A stretch of 64,000 nucleotides of DNA from Simplicispira psychrophila DSM 11588 (GTDB taxonomy: Bacteria > Pseudomonadota > Gammaproteobacteria > Burkholderiales > Burkholderiaceae_C): assembly GCF_000688255.1 (NCBI RefSeq), contig NZ_JHYS01000004.1:62001-126000 (forward strand), in the 5' to 3' direction. The position numbers and the translations under genes were made by a program. The notes beneath the pieces are model-generated. The model was not told where the DNA came from. It was given only the letters and a program-made list of their open reading frames with translations, and ran no database searches. Position 1 is the stretch's first letter, and each line of letters starts with the position of its first letter. Of this stretch, positions 28,992 to 37,479 are shown in pieces.

Positions 28992-30050
28992 ATGGCCGCA
29001 CAAGCACCTGAGATGGACCGCGCCGCGCCTGTCGCAACCGTGTCGATGACCATGATCCAGGCGCTGCGCTCGGCGCTGGACGTGGCGATGGGGCGCGATG
29101 ACAACGTCATCGTCTACGGCCAGGATGTGGGCTACTTTGGCGGCGTCTTCCGCGTCACCGAAGGCTTGCAAGCCAAATACGGCCGTTCGCGCTGCTTTGA
29201 TGCGCCGATTTCGGAGGGCGGCATTGTGGGTACGGCGGTGGGCATGGGCGCCTATGGCCTGCGGCCGGTGGTGGAGATCCAGTTTGCCGATTATTTTTAT
29301 CCGGCCATGGATCAGATTGTTTCCGAGGCGGCGCGGCTGCGCTACCGCTCGGCGGGCGACTTCACGGCGCCGCTCACCATCCGTATGCCGTGTGGCGGCG
29401 GCATTTACGGCGGCCAGACGCACAGCCAGAGTCCTGAGGCCCTCTTTGCCCATGTCTGCGGCGTACGCACGGTGATGCCCAGCAACCCGTACGACGCCAA
29501 AGGGCTGCTGCTGGCGTCGATAGAAAACGACGATCCGGTCATTTTTCTGGAACCCAAGCGCCTCTACAACGGCCCGTTTGACGGTCACCATGACCGGCCT
29601 ATCGTGCCGTGGTCGCAACACGCGCTCAGCCAGGTTCCCAGCGGCCACTACACGGTGCCGCTGGACAGCGCCAGCGTGTTTCGCGCTGGTACGGCAGTGA
29701 CGGTGCTGACCTACGGCACCATGGTCTGGGTGGCTGACGGCGCAGTGCGCGACACCGGCATTGACGCCGAGATCATCGACCTGCGCAGCATCTGGCCGCT
29801 CGACCTGGAGACTATCGTTACCTCGGTGAAGAAGACCGGACGCTGTGTGGTGCTGCACGAGGCCACCCGCACCGGTGGCTTTGGCGCCGAGCTGGTGGCG
29901 CTGGTGCAGGAGCACTGCTTCTACCACCTGGAAGCGCCCATCGAGCGTGTCACCGGCTGGGATACGCCTTATCCGCACGCCCAGGAGTGGGCTTATTTCC
30001 CTGGGCCGGCGCGCGTGGGCGCTGCCCTGCAACGTGTCCTGGAGGCTTGA
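28992..30050 (+). CDS. bkdA2: Branched-chain 2-oxoacid dehydrogenase E1 beta subunit
   Basis: This is the partner of E1 alpha. Family blocks include MTMIQALRSALDVAMGRDDNVIVYGQDVGYFGGVFRVTEGL, GGIVGTAVGMGAYGLRPVVEIQFADYFYPAMDQIVSEAARLRYRS and the transketolase C-terminal domain with DLRSIWPLDLETIVTSVKKTGRCVVLHEA. The length is 352 aa with a short N-terminal extension before MTMIQ. The E2 gene starts 5 bp after its stop. Confidence 0.94.
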   Translation: MAAQAPEMDRAAPVATVSMTMIQALRSALDVAMGRDDNVIVYGQDVGYFGGVFRVTEGLQAKYGRSRCFDAPISEGGIVGTAVGMGAYGLRPVVEIQFADYFYPAMDQIVSEAARLRYRSAGDFTAPLTIRMPCGGGIYGGQTHSQSPEALFAHVCGVRTVMPSNPYDAKGLLLASIENDDPVIFLEPKRLYNGPFDGHHDRPIVPWSQHALSQVPSGHYTVPLDSASVFRAGTAVTVLTYGTMVWVADGAVRDTGIDAEIIDLRSIWPLDLETIVTSVKKTGRCVVLHEATRTGGFGAELVALVQEHCFYHLEAPIERVTGWDTPYPHAQEWAYFPGPARVGAALQRVLEA

Positions 30051-30055
30051 CGACC

Positions 30056-31360
30056 ATGGGTCTATATGCAATTCGGGTGCCCGACATTGGCGAGGGCGTG
30101 GCAGAAGTCGAGCTGGTGGCTTGGCATGTGCAGCCGGGCGACACGGTGCGCGCCGACCAGCCGCTGGCCGATGTGATGACCGACAAGGCGACAGTAGAAA
30201 TCCCCTCGCCGGTGGATGGAAGCGTGCTGGTGTGCGGTGGTGCCATCGGCCAGACGCTGGCCGTGGGCGCCGAGCTGCTGCGGCTGGAAGTGGCGGGCGC
30301 TGGCAATCTGCCGGCCCAGGGCGTCAGGGCGGCGCCAGCGCCTGCCGCGCCGCCAGCGACCGCACCTTTATCCGCCGCTGCACCCTTGGGGCCTGCGCCC
30401 GTAGCTGTCTCCACCGCGCCAGCCGCCCCAGCCCTAGCACCGGAAAGCCCCGCGCCGCGCCTGTCTGGTGCGCCAGCGCAGGCCGCCCCGGCCGTGCGCC
30501 AGCGCGCACGCAGCCTGGGGCTGGCGCTGGAGGACGTCGCCGCCAGTGGCCCGGACGGACGCGTTCTGCACGCTGATCTGGATGCCTACATGGCGGCGCA
30601 GAGGGCTGTGCCCCAGCAGGCCTCAGCGCCGCCGCCCGCCACCCAGCGGCTAGCCGAGCGCCACGGCGAGCACACGGTGCCGGTGATTGGCCTGCGCCGC
30701 AAGATCGCGCAAAAAATGCAGGAGTCCAAGCGCCGCATTCCGCATTTCAGTTACGTCGAAGAGGTGGATGTCACCGAGTTGGAGGCGCTGCGCGCGCAGC
30801 TCAATGCACACTACGCCGGCACGCGTGGCAAGCTGACGCTGCTGCCGTTTCTGGTGCGCGCCTTGGTGCTGGCGCTGCCGCAGTGTCCGCAGTTGAATGC
30901 CCGCTTTGACGACGAGGCCGGCATCGTCACGCAATACGCTGGCGTGCACTTGGGCGTGGCGACGCAAACCGCTTCCGGCCTGATGGTGCCGGTACTGCGC
31001 CACGCCGAGGCGCTGGACTTGTGGGCCTGCGCCGCCGGCATTGCACGCGTGGCCGAGAGCGCGCGCAGCGGCAAGGCGACACGCGGCGAGCTGTCGGGCT
31101 CGACCATCACCCTGACCAGCCTGGGGCCGCTGGGCGGCATTGCCAGCACGCCCGTCATCAACGCGCCCGAGGTGGCGATCATCGGCGTGAATCGCATCGT
31201 CGAGCGCCCGATGCTGCGCGGCGGCAGCGTGGTGGCGCGCCTGTTGATGAACCTGTCCTCGTCCTTTGACCATCGCGTGGTGGACGGTCTGCACGCCGCG
31301 CAATGCATCCAAGCGGTGCGTGGGTTGCTGGAAAACCCTGCCTTGCTGCTGGTGGACTGA
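30056..31360 (+). CDS. bkdB: Branched-chain 2-oxoacid dehydrogenase E2 (dihydrolipoamide acyltransferase)
   Basis: This is the core acyltransferase of the complex. Domains are a lipoyl domain at residues 1-80, with the lipoylated Lys in VMTDKATVE, then an Ala/Pro-rich swinging linker, a peripheral subunit-binding domain at about 145-180 (VRQRARSLGLALEDVAASGPDGRVLHADL), and a catalytic domain at about 205-434 with the active-site SFDHRVVDG near the end. I start at ATG 30056; the frame is open upstream but only inside E1 beta. There is no E3 (lpd) gene downstream, so the complex must borrow a lipoamide dehydrogenase encoded elsewhere. Confidence 0.94.
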   Translation: MGLYAIRVPDIGEGVAEVELVAWHVQPGDTVRADQPLADVMTDKATVEIPSPVDGSVLVCGGAIGQTLAVGAELLRLEVAGAGNLPAQGVRAAPAPAAPPATAPLSAAAPLGPAPVAVSTAPAAPALAPESPAPRLSGAPAQAAPAVRQRARSLGLALEDVAASGPDGRVLHADLDAYMAAQRAVPQQASAPPPATQRLAERHGEHTVPVIGLRRKIAQKMQESKRRIPHFSYVEEVDVTELEALRAQLNAHYAGTRGKLTLLPFLVRALVLALPQCPQLNARFDDEAGIVTQYAGVHLGVATQTASGLMVPVLRHAEALDLWACAAGIARVAESARSGKATRGELSGSTITLTSLGPLGGIASTPVINAPEVAIIGVNRIVERPMLRGGSVVARLLMNLSSSFDHRVVDGLHAAQCIQAVRGLLENPALLLVD

Positions 31361-31470
31361 TCTGGCTTGTGGGGCGCTGCAGGTAAGCTGGCGCCCCGGT
31401 GCACAGGGGCTGTCCGGCCCTGCGGCGCTTTGTTGACAACCGGCGTCGGCAGAAAGACCTCATTTTTAAA

Positions 31471-31523
31471 GCAAAATACGGCTCTAACGCTTGGTGGTCA
31501 AGCGCTGATAGCTATCAAAACAG
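31471..31523 (-). repeat. Dispersed intergenic repeat, copy 8 (reverse)
   Basis: On the minus strand it reads TTTTGATAGCTATCAGCGCT, TGACCACCAAGCGTTAGAGC, then CGTATTTTGC. It is a well-preserved copy in the 184-bp gap between bkdB and dcd; its right end lies 22 bp before the dcd start. Confidence 0.75.
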
Positions 31524-31544
31524 TAGTTTGGGCGAGGAATCAAG

Positions 31545-32117
31545 ATGAGTATCAAGAGCGACAAGTGGATCCGCCGCATGGCCGAGCAGACCGGCATGAT
31601 CGAGCCGTTCGAGCCGGGTCAGGTGCGCGAGGTCGAGGGTAAAAAAATCATCAGCTACGGCACCAGCAGCTATGGCTATGACATTCGCTGTGCACCGGAA
31701 TTCAAGGTGTTCACCAATATCCACAGCACCGTGGTCGATCCAAAGAACTTTGACGAAAAGAGCTTTGTCGATTTTTACGGTGACAGCTGCATCATTCCGC
31801 CAAACAGCTTTGCGCTGGCGCGCACCCTGGAATATTTCCGCATTCCACGCAATGTGCTGACCATCTGCCTAGGCAAGAGCACCTACGCGCGCTGCGGCAT
31901 CATCGTCAACGTCACGCCCTTCGAGCCCGAATGGGAAGGTTACGTCACCCTTGAATTCAGCAATACCACGCCGCTGCCGGCCAAAATTTATGCTGGCGAG
32001 GGCTGCGCCCAGGTGCTGTTCTTTGAGAGCGACAAGGACGATGTCTGCGAAGTGTCTTACAAAGACCGTGGCGGCAAATACCAGGGCCAGCATGGCGTGA
32101 CGCTGCCCCGGGCATAA
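31545..32117 (+). CDS. dcd: dCTP deaminase
   Basis: Dcd converts dCTP to dUTP, the main route to dTMP in many Gram-negative bacteria. The 190-residue protein is of standard size, with [28 protein letters not shown] at the start, [20 protein letters not shown], and the catalytic block [44 protein letters not shown]. The gene stands alone, convergent with the HD-GYP gene 19 bp away. Confidence 0.96.
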   Translation: MSIKSDKWIRRMAEQTGMIEPFEPGQVREVEGKKIISYGTSSYGYDIRCAPEFKVFTNIHSTVVDPKNFDEKSFVDFYGDSCIIPPNSFALARTLEYFRIPRNVLTICLGKSTYARCGIIVNVTPFEPEWEGYVTLEFSNTTPLPAKIYAGEGCAQVLFFESDKDDVCEVSYKDRGGKYQGQHGVTLPRA

Positions 32118-32136
32118 ATAGCGGGCGAGCGGTTTT

Positions 32137-33495
32137 CTACGTCTCCAGCCGCTCCATCGCCAGCCGCAGCGCGGCAAAGCAGTCCGGGTCAAGGGCAGTG
32201 CCCACGGTCTTGGCCATCATCTCCAGCGTTTGTGGAATCGGTATGGCGCCGCGATAAGGGCGCTCGGCGGTGATGGCGTCAAAGATGTCGGCGGTGGTGA
32301 TGATGCGGGTCTCCAGCCCAATGTCGTCGGCCATCAAACCACGCGGATAGCCCTTGCCATCGAGGCGCTCGTGGTGCGCGCCGGCCACTTTGGCCAGTTC
32401 GCGGAAGGCGCTGATTTTGGACCGAATATCTTCGGTCAGTTGTGCGTGTTGGCGCACGGCGGCCCATTCGGCTGCGTCCAGCGCGCCGGCCTTGTCCAGC
32501 ACGCTGTTGCTCACCCCCAGTTTGCCCACGTCGTGCAGCAGTGCGCCGCGCTTGAGCCAGCGCCGGCGCGGCGCATCGATGCCCATGGCTTCGGCAATCA
32601 AGTCGGTATACAACGCCACGCGCGCGCTGTGGCCGCTGGTATAGGGGCTTTTGGAGCCCACCACCTGGCCAAAAGCGGTGGCGATGTCGTCCAGATAGTC
32701 GTCGTCCAGCGGCACCTCGCAGCCGATGGGCTCCAGGGCCAGCAGGGCGGTGGTGATGCGCTCGGAGGACAGCATGGCCCAAAAATCGCTCTGCGGTGCC
32801 AGTGTGTCCAGCGCATCCACCAGCGCCGGGTCAAACCACTGGCCGCTGCGCTTGCGCGCTTCGGCCAACGCGGCGCCCTGGCCATCGGCGCGGTGAAAAA
32901 CGTCGATCACCTGCGCTAGCAGGGCAATGCGCGAATACAACGGAATGCGCTCGCCTCCCAGGTTGTCAGGCATGCCTTGACCGTTCCAGTGCTCGTCGAG
33001 GTGGTAGATGCCGGCGGCCACGCCTTCAGAAAAACGCAGTAGCCGGGCAATTTCGGCGCCGCGCTGGCAGCGGGTCTGGATCAACTCTTGCGCCAACTCT
33101 TGGCCGTCGCGCAGCACGTGCAACACACTGCGAAAGCGCTCGGCGAGGCCGGCTTTCAGACCAGTATGCTGCAGCACAAAACGCACTACCTGCGGCAGGC
33201 TGTCGCCGACCCGTTTGAAATCGCGTTTGAAGCCCAGGTCATCGGTCAGGTAGAGCTGGCAAATACGCGCTGCGTTGCTGCTGCAGCCCAAATCTTTCAG
33301 CAGCAGTGTGTAGTACAGCTCCCAGCGTTGCTGGTCATCCAGGCCGATGGCCTGGCCCAGGTGCATCCCTATCCAGCAACAGCGCACGCAATGGCCTTGG
33401 GGTTGGCCTTCTGTCAGGTCCAAGGCGTGGCTCAACGCGCTGATGAGCTCGGCCAGTTGCAGTCCGGCGGGTAGGAAAGAAGGGTTTTGTGACAT
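32137..33495 (-). CDS. Tandem HD-GYP protein, c-di-GMP phosphodiesterase candidate (452 aa)
   Basis: HD-GYP domains hydrolyse c-di-GMP. The C-terminal domain (about residues 270-450) looks complete: HSARVALYTDLIAEAMG, LLHDVGKLGV with the HD pair, AGAHHERLDGKGYPRGL with the GYP motif, and ITTADIFDAITAERPYRGAI. The N-terminal 220 residues follow the same order in degenerate form: HCVRCCWIGMHLGQAIGL, LLLKDLG in place of HD, and YHLDEHWNGQGMPDNLGGERIPLYSRI. The protein is therefore two HD-GYP units, the first probably only structural or sensory. I start at ATG 33495; another ATG lies six codons upstream. Confidence 0.85.
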   Translation of the reverse strand: MSQNPSFLPAGLQLAELISALSHALDLTEGQPQGHCVRCCWIGMHLGQAIGLDDQQRWELYYTLLLKDLGCSSNAARICQLYLTDDLGFKRDFKRVGDSLPQVVRFVLQHTGLKAGLAERFRSVLHVLRDGQELAQELIQTRCQRGAEIARLLRFSEGVAAGIYHLDEHWNGQGMPDNLGGERIPLYSRIALLAQVIDVFHRADGQGAALAEARKRSGQWFDPALVDALDTLAPQSDFWAMLSSERITTALLALEPIGCEVPLDDDYLDDIATAFGQVVGSKSPYTSGHSARVALYTDLIAEAMGIDAPRRRWLKRGALLHDVGKLGVSNSVLDKAGALDAAEWAAVRQHAQLTEDIRSKISAFRELAKVAGAHHERLDGKGYPRGLMADDIGLETRIITTADIFDAITAERPYRGAIPIPQTLEMMAKTVGTALDPDCFAALRLAMERLET

Positions 33496-33605
33496 GTTTA
33501 CATTTTGATGCAAATGGCGTGGGCTTCGCTGGGCGCAGGTTATTCAGCGGCGCGCGTAAACTGCTTTTCCTTGCGGTCAAGCCCGACTGCGCCAGGAGAT
33601 ACAGC

Positions 33606-34475
33606 ATGAAATGGGAAGGCAATCGCGAATCCGACAACGTTGAAGACCGCCGCAGCAGTGGCGGTGGTGGCAGTCCGCTTTTTGGCGGGCGCAGCATTGG
33701 CGTGGGCACCATCGTCATTGCCCTGTTGGGCGGCTGGATTTTTGGCATCAATCCGCTGACCATTCTGGGCCTGCTCAGCGGCGGCCAGCCGGCGCAGGTG
33801 CAGCAGGCGCCAGCGCACAAACCACCGGCCGACGACAAGATGGCAAGCTTTGTCTCCACCGTGCTGGCCGATACCGAGGACGTGTGGACGGACGTCTTTA
33901 GCAAAGGCGGCGCGCGCTACCAGGACCCCAAGCTGGTGCTGTTTCGCGGTGCCACGCCGACGGCGTGTGGCACCGGGCAGGCGGCCATGGGGCCGTTTTA
34001 TTGCCCAGCCGACCAGAAGGTGTATATCGACTTGGGCTTTTACGAAACATTGAAAAATCAACTCGGCGCACCGGGCGAGTTTGCGCAGGCGTATGTAATT
34101 GCGCATGAGGTGGGCCACCATGTGCAAAACCTGCTGGGCATCAGCGAGAAGGTGGATCAGCAGCGCGGGCGCGTCAGCCAGGCGCAATACAACCAGTTGT
34201 CGGTCAAGCTGGAGTTGCAGGCCGACTGCTTTGCCGGCGTTTGGGCCAATCACGCCCAATCAGCCCGGCAGATTTTGGAAAACGGCGACATCGAAGCCGC
34301 CATGAATGCCGCCGCGAAGATTGGTGACGATGCCTTGCAAAAACAAAGCCAGGGCCGCGTTGTGCCTGAGAGTTTCACCCACGGTACCAGCGCACAGCGT
34401 GTGCGCTGGTTCAACAATGGCTTGCAAAATGGCAGCGTCAAAGAGTGCGACACTTTTTCTGCGCGCACGCTATAA
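33606..34475 (+). CDS. Neutral zinc metallopeptidase, YpfJ family
   Basis: This is a membrane-anchored putative metallopeptidase. The N-terminus MKWEGNRESDNVEDRRSSGGGGS is family-typical, followed by one membrane helix (about residues 37-63) and a large extracytoplasmic domain with FYCPADQKVYIDLGFYETL, the zinc motif HEVGHH at about 168, and LELQADCFAGVWANHA carrying the third ligand. The length is 289 aa. The ATG at 33606 follows AGGAGATACAGC. The physiological substrate is unknown. Confidence 0.92.
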   Translation: MKWEGNRESDNVEDRRSSGGGGSPLFGGRSIGVGTIVIALLGGWIFGINPLTILGLLSGGQPAQVQQAPAHKPPADDKMASFVSTVLADTEDVWTDVFSKGGARYQDPKLVLFRGATPTACGTGQAAMGPFYCPADQKVYIDLGFYETLKNQLGAPGEFAQAYVIAHEVGHHVQNLLGISEKVDQQRGRVSQAQYNQLSVKLELQADCFAGVWANHAQSARQILENGDIEAAMNAAAKIGDDALQKQSQGRVVPESFTHGTSAQRVRWFNNGLQNGSVKECDTFSARTL

Positions 34476-34504
34476 GCGGCGGTTGCAGGGCTTATTTTTA
34501 AGGA

Positions 34505-34556
34505 AAACAACCCTGCAGCCTTGATCTGATAAGCGCTTTCAGCTATCAAAATAAAA
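34505..34556 (-). repeat. Dispersed intergenic repeat, copy 9 (reverse)
   Basis: On the minus strand it reads TTATTTTGATAGCTGAAAGC, GCTTATCAGATCAAGGCTGC, AGGGTTGTTTTCC. It is a well-preserved copy in the 182-bp gap between the peptidase gene and rhlE, about 100 bp upstream of rhlE. Confidence 0.75.
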
Positions 34557-34657
34557 GTAATTCAGCCAGCGCCCACGACGCTGGCAAGGCGCACTGCGCC
34601 GCCTTTCGTGTCAAGTTACACGCAAGTTTCGACGCAGGTGCGACAATAGCGGGCTAA

Positions 34658-36205
34658 ATGACAAGTTCTTTTTCCAATTTATCGCTGGCCGAGCCGCTGG
34701 CACGCGCCGTAGCCGAAATGGGCTACGAGTCCATGACCCCCATCCAAGAGCAGGCCATTCCGGTGGTGCTGACGGGCCAAGACGTGATGGGCGCTGCCCA
34801 GACCGGCACCGGCAAGACGGCGGCATTTTCACTGCCACTGCTGCAGCGCCTGCTCAAGCACGAAAGCAGCTCTACTTCACCCGCGCGTCACCCGGTGCGC
34901 GCCTTGGTGCTCCTGCCCACGCGTGAGTTGGCTGACCAAGTGGCGCAGCAGATTGCGCTGTACGCCAAATACACCAAATTGCGCAGCACGGTGGTGTTTG
35001 GCGGCATCGACATGAAGCCCCAAACCATCGAGCTGAAAAAAGGCGTTGAGGTGCTGGTGGCGACGCCGGGACGTCTGCTGGACCACATCGAGGCCAAAAA
35101 TGCGATCCTGAATCAGGTCGAATACGTGGTGCTCGACGAGGCCGACCGGATGCTGGACATCGGCTTTTTGCCCGACCTGCAGCGCATCCTGTCGTACCTG
35201 CCCAAGCAGCGCACCACACTGCTGTTCAGCGCCACCTTCTCGCCTGAGATCAAGCGCCTGGCCGGCAGTTACCTGCAAAATCCGGTCACCATCGAAGTGG
35301 CCCGGCCGAACGAAACTGCTTCCACTGTGGAGCAGCGCTTCTACAGCGCCGGCGACGACGACAAGCGTCGCGCTATCCACCAGGTGCTGAAAACGCGCGG
35401 CATCAAACAAGCGTTTATTTTTGTTAACAGTAAGCTCGGTTGCGGCCGCTTGGCGCGCAGTCTGGAGCGCGAAGGCCTGAAAACCACTGCGTTGCACGGC
35501 GACAAGAGCCAGGACGAGCGCCTGAAAGCCTTGGAGTCCTTCAAGCAGGGTGAAGTCGATCTGCTGGTCTGCACCGACGTGGCCGCGCGCGGCCTGGACA
35601 TCAAGGATGTGCCAGCGGTGTTCAACTTCGACGTGCCGTTCAACGCCGAAGACTACGTGCACCGCATTGGCCGCACCGGCCGGGCGGGGGCTTCGGGCCT
35701 GGCAGTGACGCTGGTCTCTGGCAGCGATGCGCGTCTGGTGGCCGACATTGAAAAGCTTCTGAAGAAAAAGATTGACATCGAAGCGCTCGAATACGACGAC
35801 GAGCGCCCGCAAGGCCGTAGCCACGACAGCGCTCGTTCAGAGCGACCTGAGCGCACCGAGCGCCCGGAGCGTACCGAACGCTTTGAGCGCCCCCAGCGCC
35901 CGGAGCGCGCGCCCTATGCCGAGCGTGCTCCCCGTGTCTCGCGTGGAGGCTTCCGTCCAACACCCGTTTCACGCGATCCGTTTTTTGAGCGGCCCTACGA
36001 AGCACCCACCGCCGCCGCCGTTGCAGCCGACTGGGAGGCTGCGGCCCGCGCTCCGGCTGGGCGGGGCGGTGTCTCGCCCAACATCAAGCACAAGCGCAAG
36101 ACGGCCGCGCTGTTTCAGCCACCAGCACCTTTGCCAGCGGTGTCTGCCCCGGCAGTCGTATCGGCGCCCGAAGCGGAAGCCGAAGCATCTGCATCACAGG
36201 TCTAA
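34658..36205 (+). CDS. rhlE: DEAD-box RNA helicase, RhlE type
   Basis: This is an ATP-dependent RNA helicase for ribosome assembly and RNA turnover. The motifs in order are the Q motif (YESMTPIQEQAIP), Walker A AQTGTGKT, PTRELADQ, TPGRLLD, VLDEADRMLD, FSATF, and the C-terminal set ending HRIGRTGRAG at about residue 335. The tail from about 385 is a low-complexity run of E-R-P and E-R-T units (RPERTERPERTERFERPQRP) and then a basic and Ala/Pro-rich end, common in RhlE proteins for RNA binding. The length is 515 aa. A strong terminator follows at 36242. Confidence 0.94.
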   Translation: MTSSFSNLSLAEPLARAVAEMGYESMTPIQEQAIPVVLTGQDVMGAAQTGTGKTAAFSLPLLQRLLKHESSSTSPARHPVRALVLLPTRELADQVAQQIALYAKYTKLRSTVVFGGIDMKPQTIELKKGVEVLVATPGRLLDHIEAKNAILNQVEYVVLDEADRMLDIGFLPDLQRILSYLPKQRTTLLFSATFSPEIKRLAGSYLQNPVTIEVARPNETASTVEQRFYSAGDDDKRRAIHQVLKTRGIKQAFIFVNSKLGCGRLARSLEREGLKTTALHGDKSQDERLKALESFKQGEVDLLVCTDVAARGLDIKDVPAVFNFDVPFNAEDYVHRIGRTGRAGASGLAVTLVSGSDARLVADIEKLLKKKIDIEALEYDDERPQGRSHDSARSERPERTERPERTERFERPQRPERAPYAERAPRVSRGGFRPTPVSRDPFFERPYEAPTAAAVAADWEAAARAPAGRGGVSPNIKHKRKTAALFQPPAPLPAVSAPAVVSAPEAEAEASASQV

Positions 36206-36220
36206 ATTAAGGGTTAAATA

Positions 36221-36288
36221 GGCCTCAAAGCCTTGTTGGATATGCGGCTTAAGCTATTTAAAAAATAGCTTAAGCCGCATTTTTTTTG
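36221..36288 (+). terminator. Intrinsic terminator of rhlE formed within a copy of the dispersed repeat
   Basis: A near-perfect 18-bp inverted repeat (arms at 36242-36259 and 36263-36280) pairs ATGCGGCTTAAGCTATTT with its complement and is followed by eight T (36281-36288). The left arm together with upstream GGCCTCAAAGCCTTGTTGGA (36221-36240) is a reverse-oriented copy of the dispersed repeat, so the terminator seems to have grown from repeat sequence. Confidence 0.9.
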
Positions 36289-36299
36289 GTATATCTGGC

Positions 36300-36788
36300 T
36301 CAGCCGGTACGCATCGTATAGCCACAGGTCAGCGCCACCCAAGGTGTCGGCAGCAGCTCGCCTGCTTTGAAAATTCCCCGGCCAAATTTTGGGTACAGCA
36401 TCGTCAGCGCAAACAACGGCGCATACGGTGGACTGCCGTGGCGGGTGAAGCCGAGGTAGGTGCTGGCGTCGTCCGTGTGTGCGGCAAACGTGGCGTGGAC
36501 GGCGTAGTAAAAATCATCGCTGTCGGTCACCACGCCCGCCTCACTGCTTTCATCGGCGCGCAAAAAAGCTACTTTTTTCTGCTGCGCGCCGTCGGCGCTG
36601 GCGTAAAAACCCAGCAGCGCCGGGTCTTGCAGCGGGCGTTCCGAGATGATGATGCGCACCCGGGGCGCGACCCTGCGCGCTAAATACAGCGGGAAAATGG
36701 ACAGATCAAAGCTGTGGCAGTGCAGCTCTTCTTCGGTGAAGCTGCGGGTACGACCGTTCAAGGGGATGGACTTGATGTCCACCAGCAA
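36300..36788 (-). CDS. Hypothetical protein, possibly truncated at its start (162 aa)
   Basis: No family is recognised. The product has balanced composition, with SFTEEELHCHSFDLSIFPLYLARR near the start and a C-terminal LLPTPWVALTCGYTMR; I see no signal peptide or membrane helix. The only upstream start is TTG at 36788, exactly abutting the first base of the phosphoesterase remnant on the other strand, and neither has a ribosome-binding site. The gene may have lost its true N-terminus in the same rearrangement that beheaded that remnant, or it may start inside at a GTG two codons later. Confidence 0.55.
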   Translation of the reverse strand: MLVDIKSIPLNGRTRSFTEEELHCHSFDLSIFPLYLARRVAPRVRIIISERPLQDPALLGFYASADGAQQKKVAFLRADESSEAGVVTDSDDFYYAVHATFAAHTDDASTYLGFTRHGSPPYAPLFALTMLYPKFGRGIFKAGELLPTPWVALTCGYTMRTG

Positions 36789-37283
36789 ATGTCCAATCCC
36801 ATCAAGGTGCTGACCTCAGGCGTGGAGCGCCCAGGCACGGTGCCGTTTTTTTCCAGCGGCAAATGGCGTTTTGCCGAGCGTGTGAGTTGGTGGGACACCT
36901 ATGACCATCCGAGGCCAGTGGTGGTGGGGCATTACTGGCGCCGATTGCATCCGGTGGACCGCGCAGTGCTAGGCAAGGGCGACCCCGATTTATTTGCCGC
37001 CATCCATCCGCACCGTTGGCATGGCCAGCGTGGCAATGTGATGTGTGTGAATTTTTTTGTCGGTGGCCGCTGGGAAGAGCGCAAGGCGGGCCGCCAAGTC
37101 GGCCAGCACTTCAAACTGGCGGCGTTGCGCTGGCCCGAAAGAACGCTGCATTTGGATGACGGCCGCCAGATCAACACCACCGGTTTTGGTGTGTTAACAC
37201 AGGAGCCTGCCCATGGATGCGGAACAACTGATGTTTTTGCTCTGGCACATGGACCCGATGGGGACATGCTGCAATGTCAATGA
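36789..37283 (+). pseudogene. Metallophosphoesterase, N-terminally truncated remnant
   Basis: The sequence NPIKVLTSGVERPG, FFSSGKWRFAERVSWWDTYD, VVVGHYWRR and NVMCVNFFVGGRWEERK matches what I recall of the C-terminal half of a Ser/Thr-phosphatase-like metallophosphoesterase family. Its N-terminal metal-binding half (GDxHG, GDxxDRG and GNHE motifs) is absent; upstream sequence belongs to an antisense gene. At the 3' end the frame overruns past the likely original stop (a +1 reading gives TAA near 37194) into the next gene, suggesting a further small indel. I consider it a remnant without activity. Confidence 0.6.
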
Positions 37284-37473
37284 AGACATGGAAAACATGG
37301 AAGGCGAGTATTGGAGCCAAGCCCGCGATATTGGCGAGCGCTTGGCTGCAGGTGAAGACCCGCGCAGCGCGGTGCTGGCGGTGTTTGACGAGTGGTTTTG
37401 GGAAGGCTGCTTGCTGGAAGGCGCGCGGGCTGAAGCGCTGGAGAAAATTCTGAACGAATTGAAAATTTTTTGA
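37213..37473 (+). CDS. Conserved-looking small acidic protein (86 aa)
   Basis: The product begins MDAEQLMFLLWHMDPMGTCC, is acidic, and contains the stretches ARDIGERLAAGEDPRSAVLAVFDEWFWEGCLLEGARAEALEKIL. I do not know its function. The ATG at 37213 follows CAGGAGCCTGCCC, a usable ribosome-binding site. It overlaps the frame-shifted tail of the phosphoesterase remnant, so it was probably the next gene of an operon with the intact phosphoesterase. Its stop is 7 bp before the convergent apaH stop. Confidence 0.65.
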   Translation: MDAEQLMFLLWHMDPMGTCCNVNEDMENMEGEYWSQARDIGERLAAGEDPRSAVLAVFDEWFWEGCLLEGARAEALEKILNELKIF

Positions 37474-37479
37474 GCGGTG

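Noticed and set aside
35830-35930. Tandem GAGCGCCCGGAGCG-like units that could be a minisatellite or CRISPR
   Set aside because: They encode the E-R-P/E-R-T low-complexity tail of RhlE in frame; there are no regular spacers. No CRISPR array was seen anywhere in the window.
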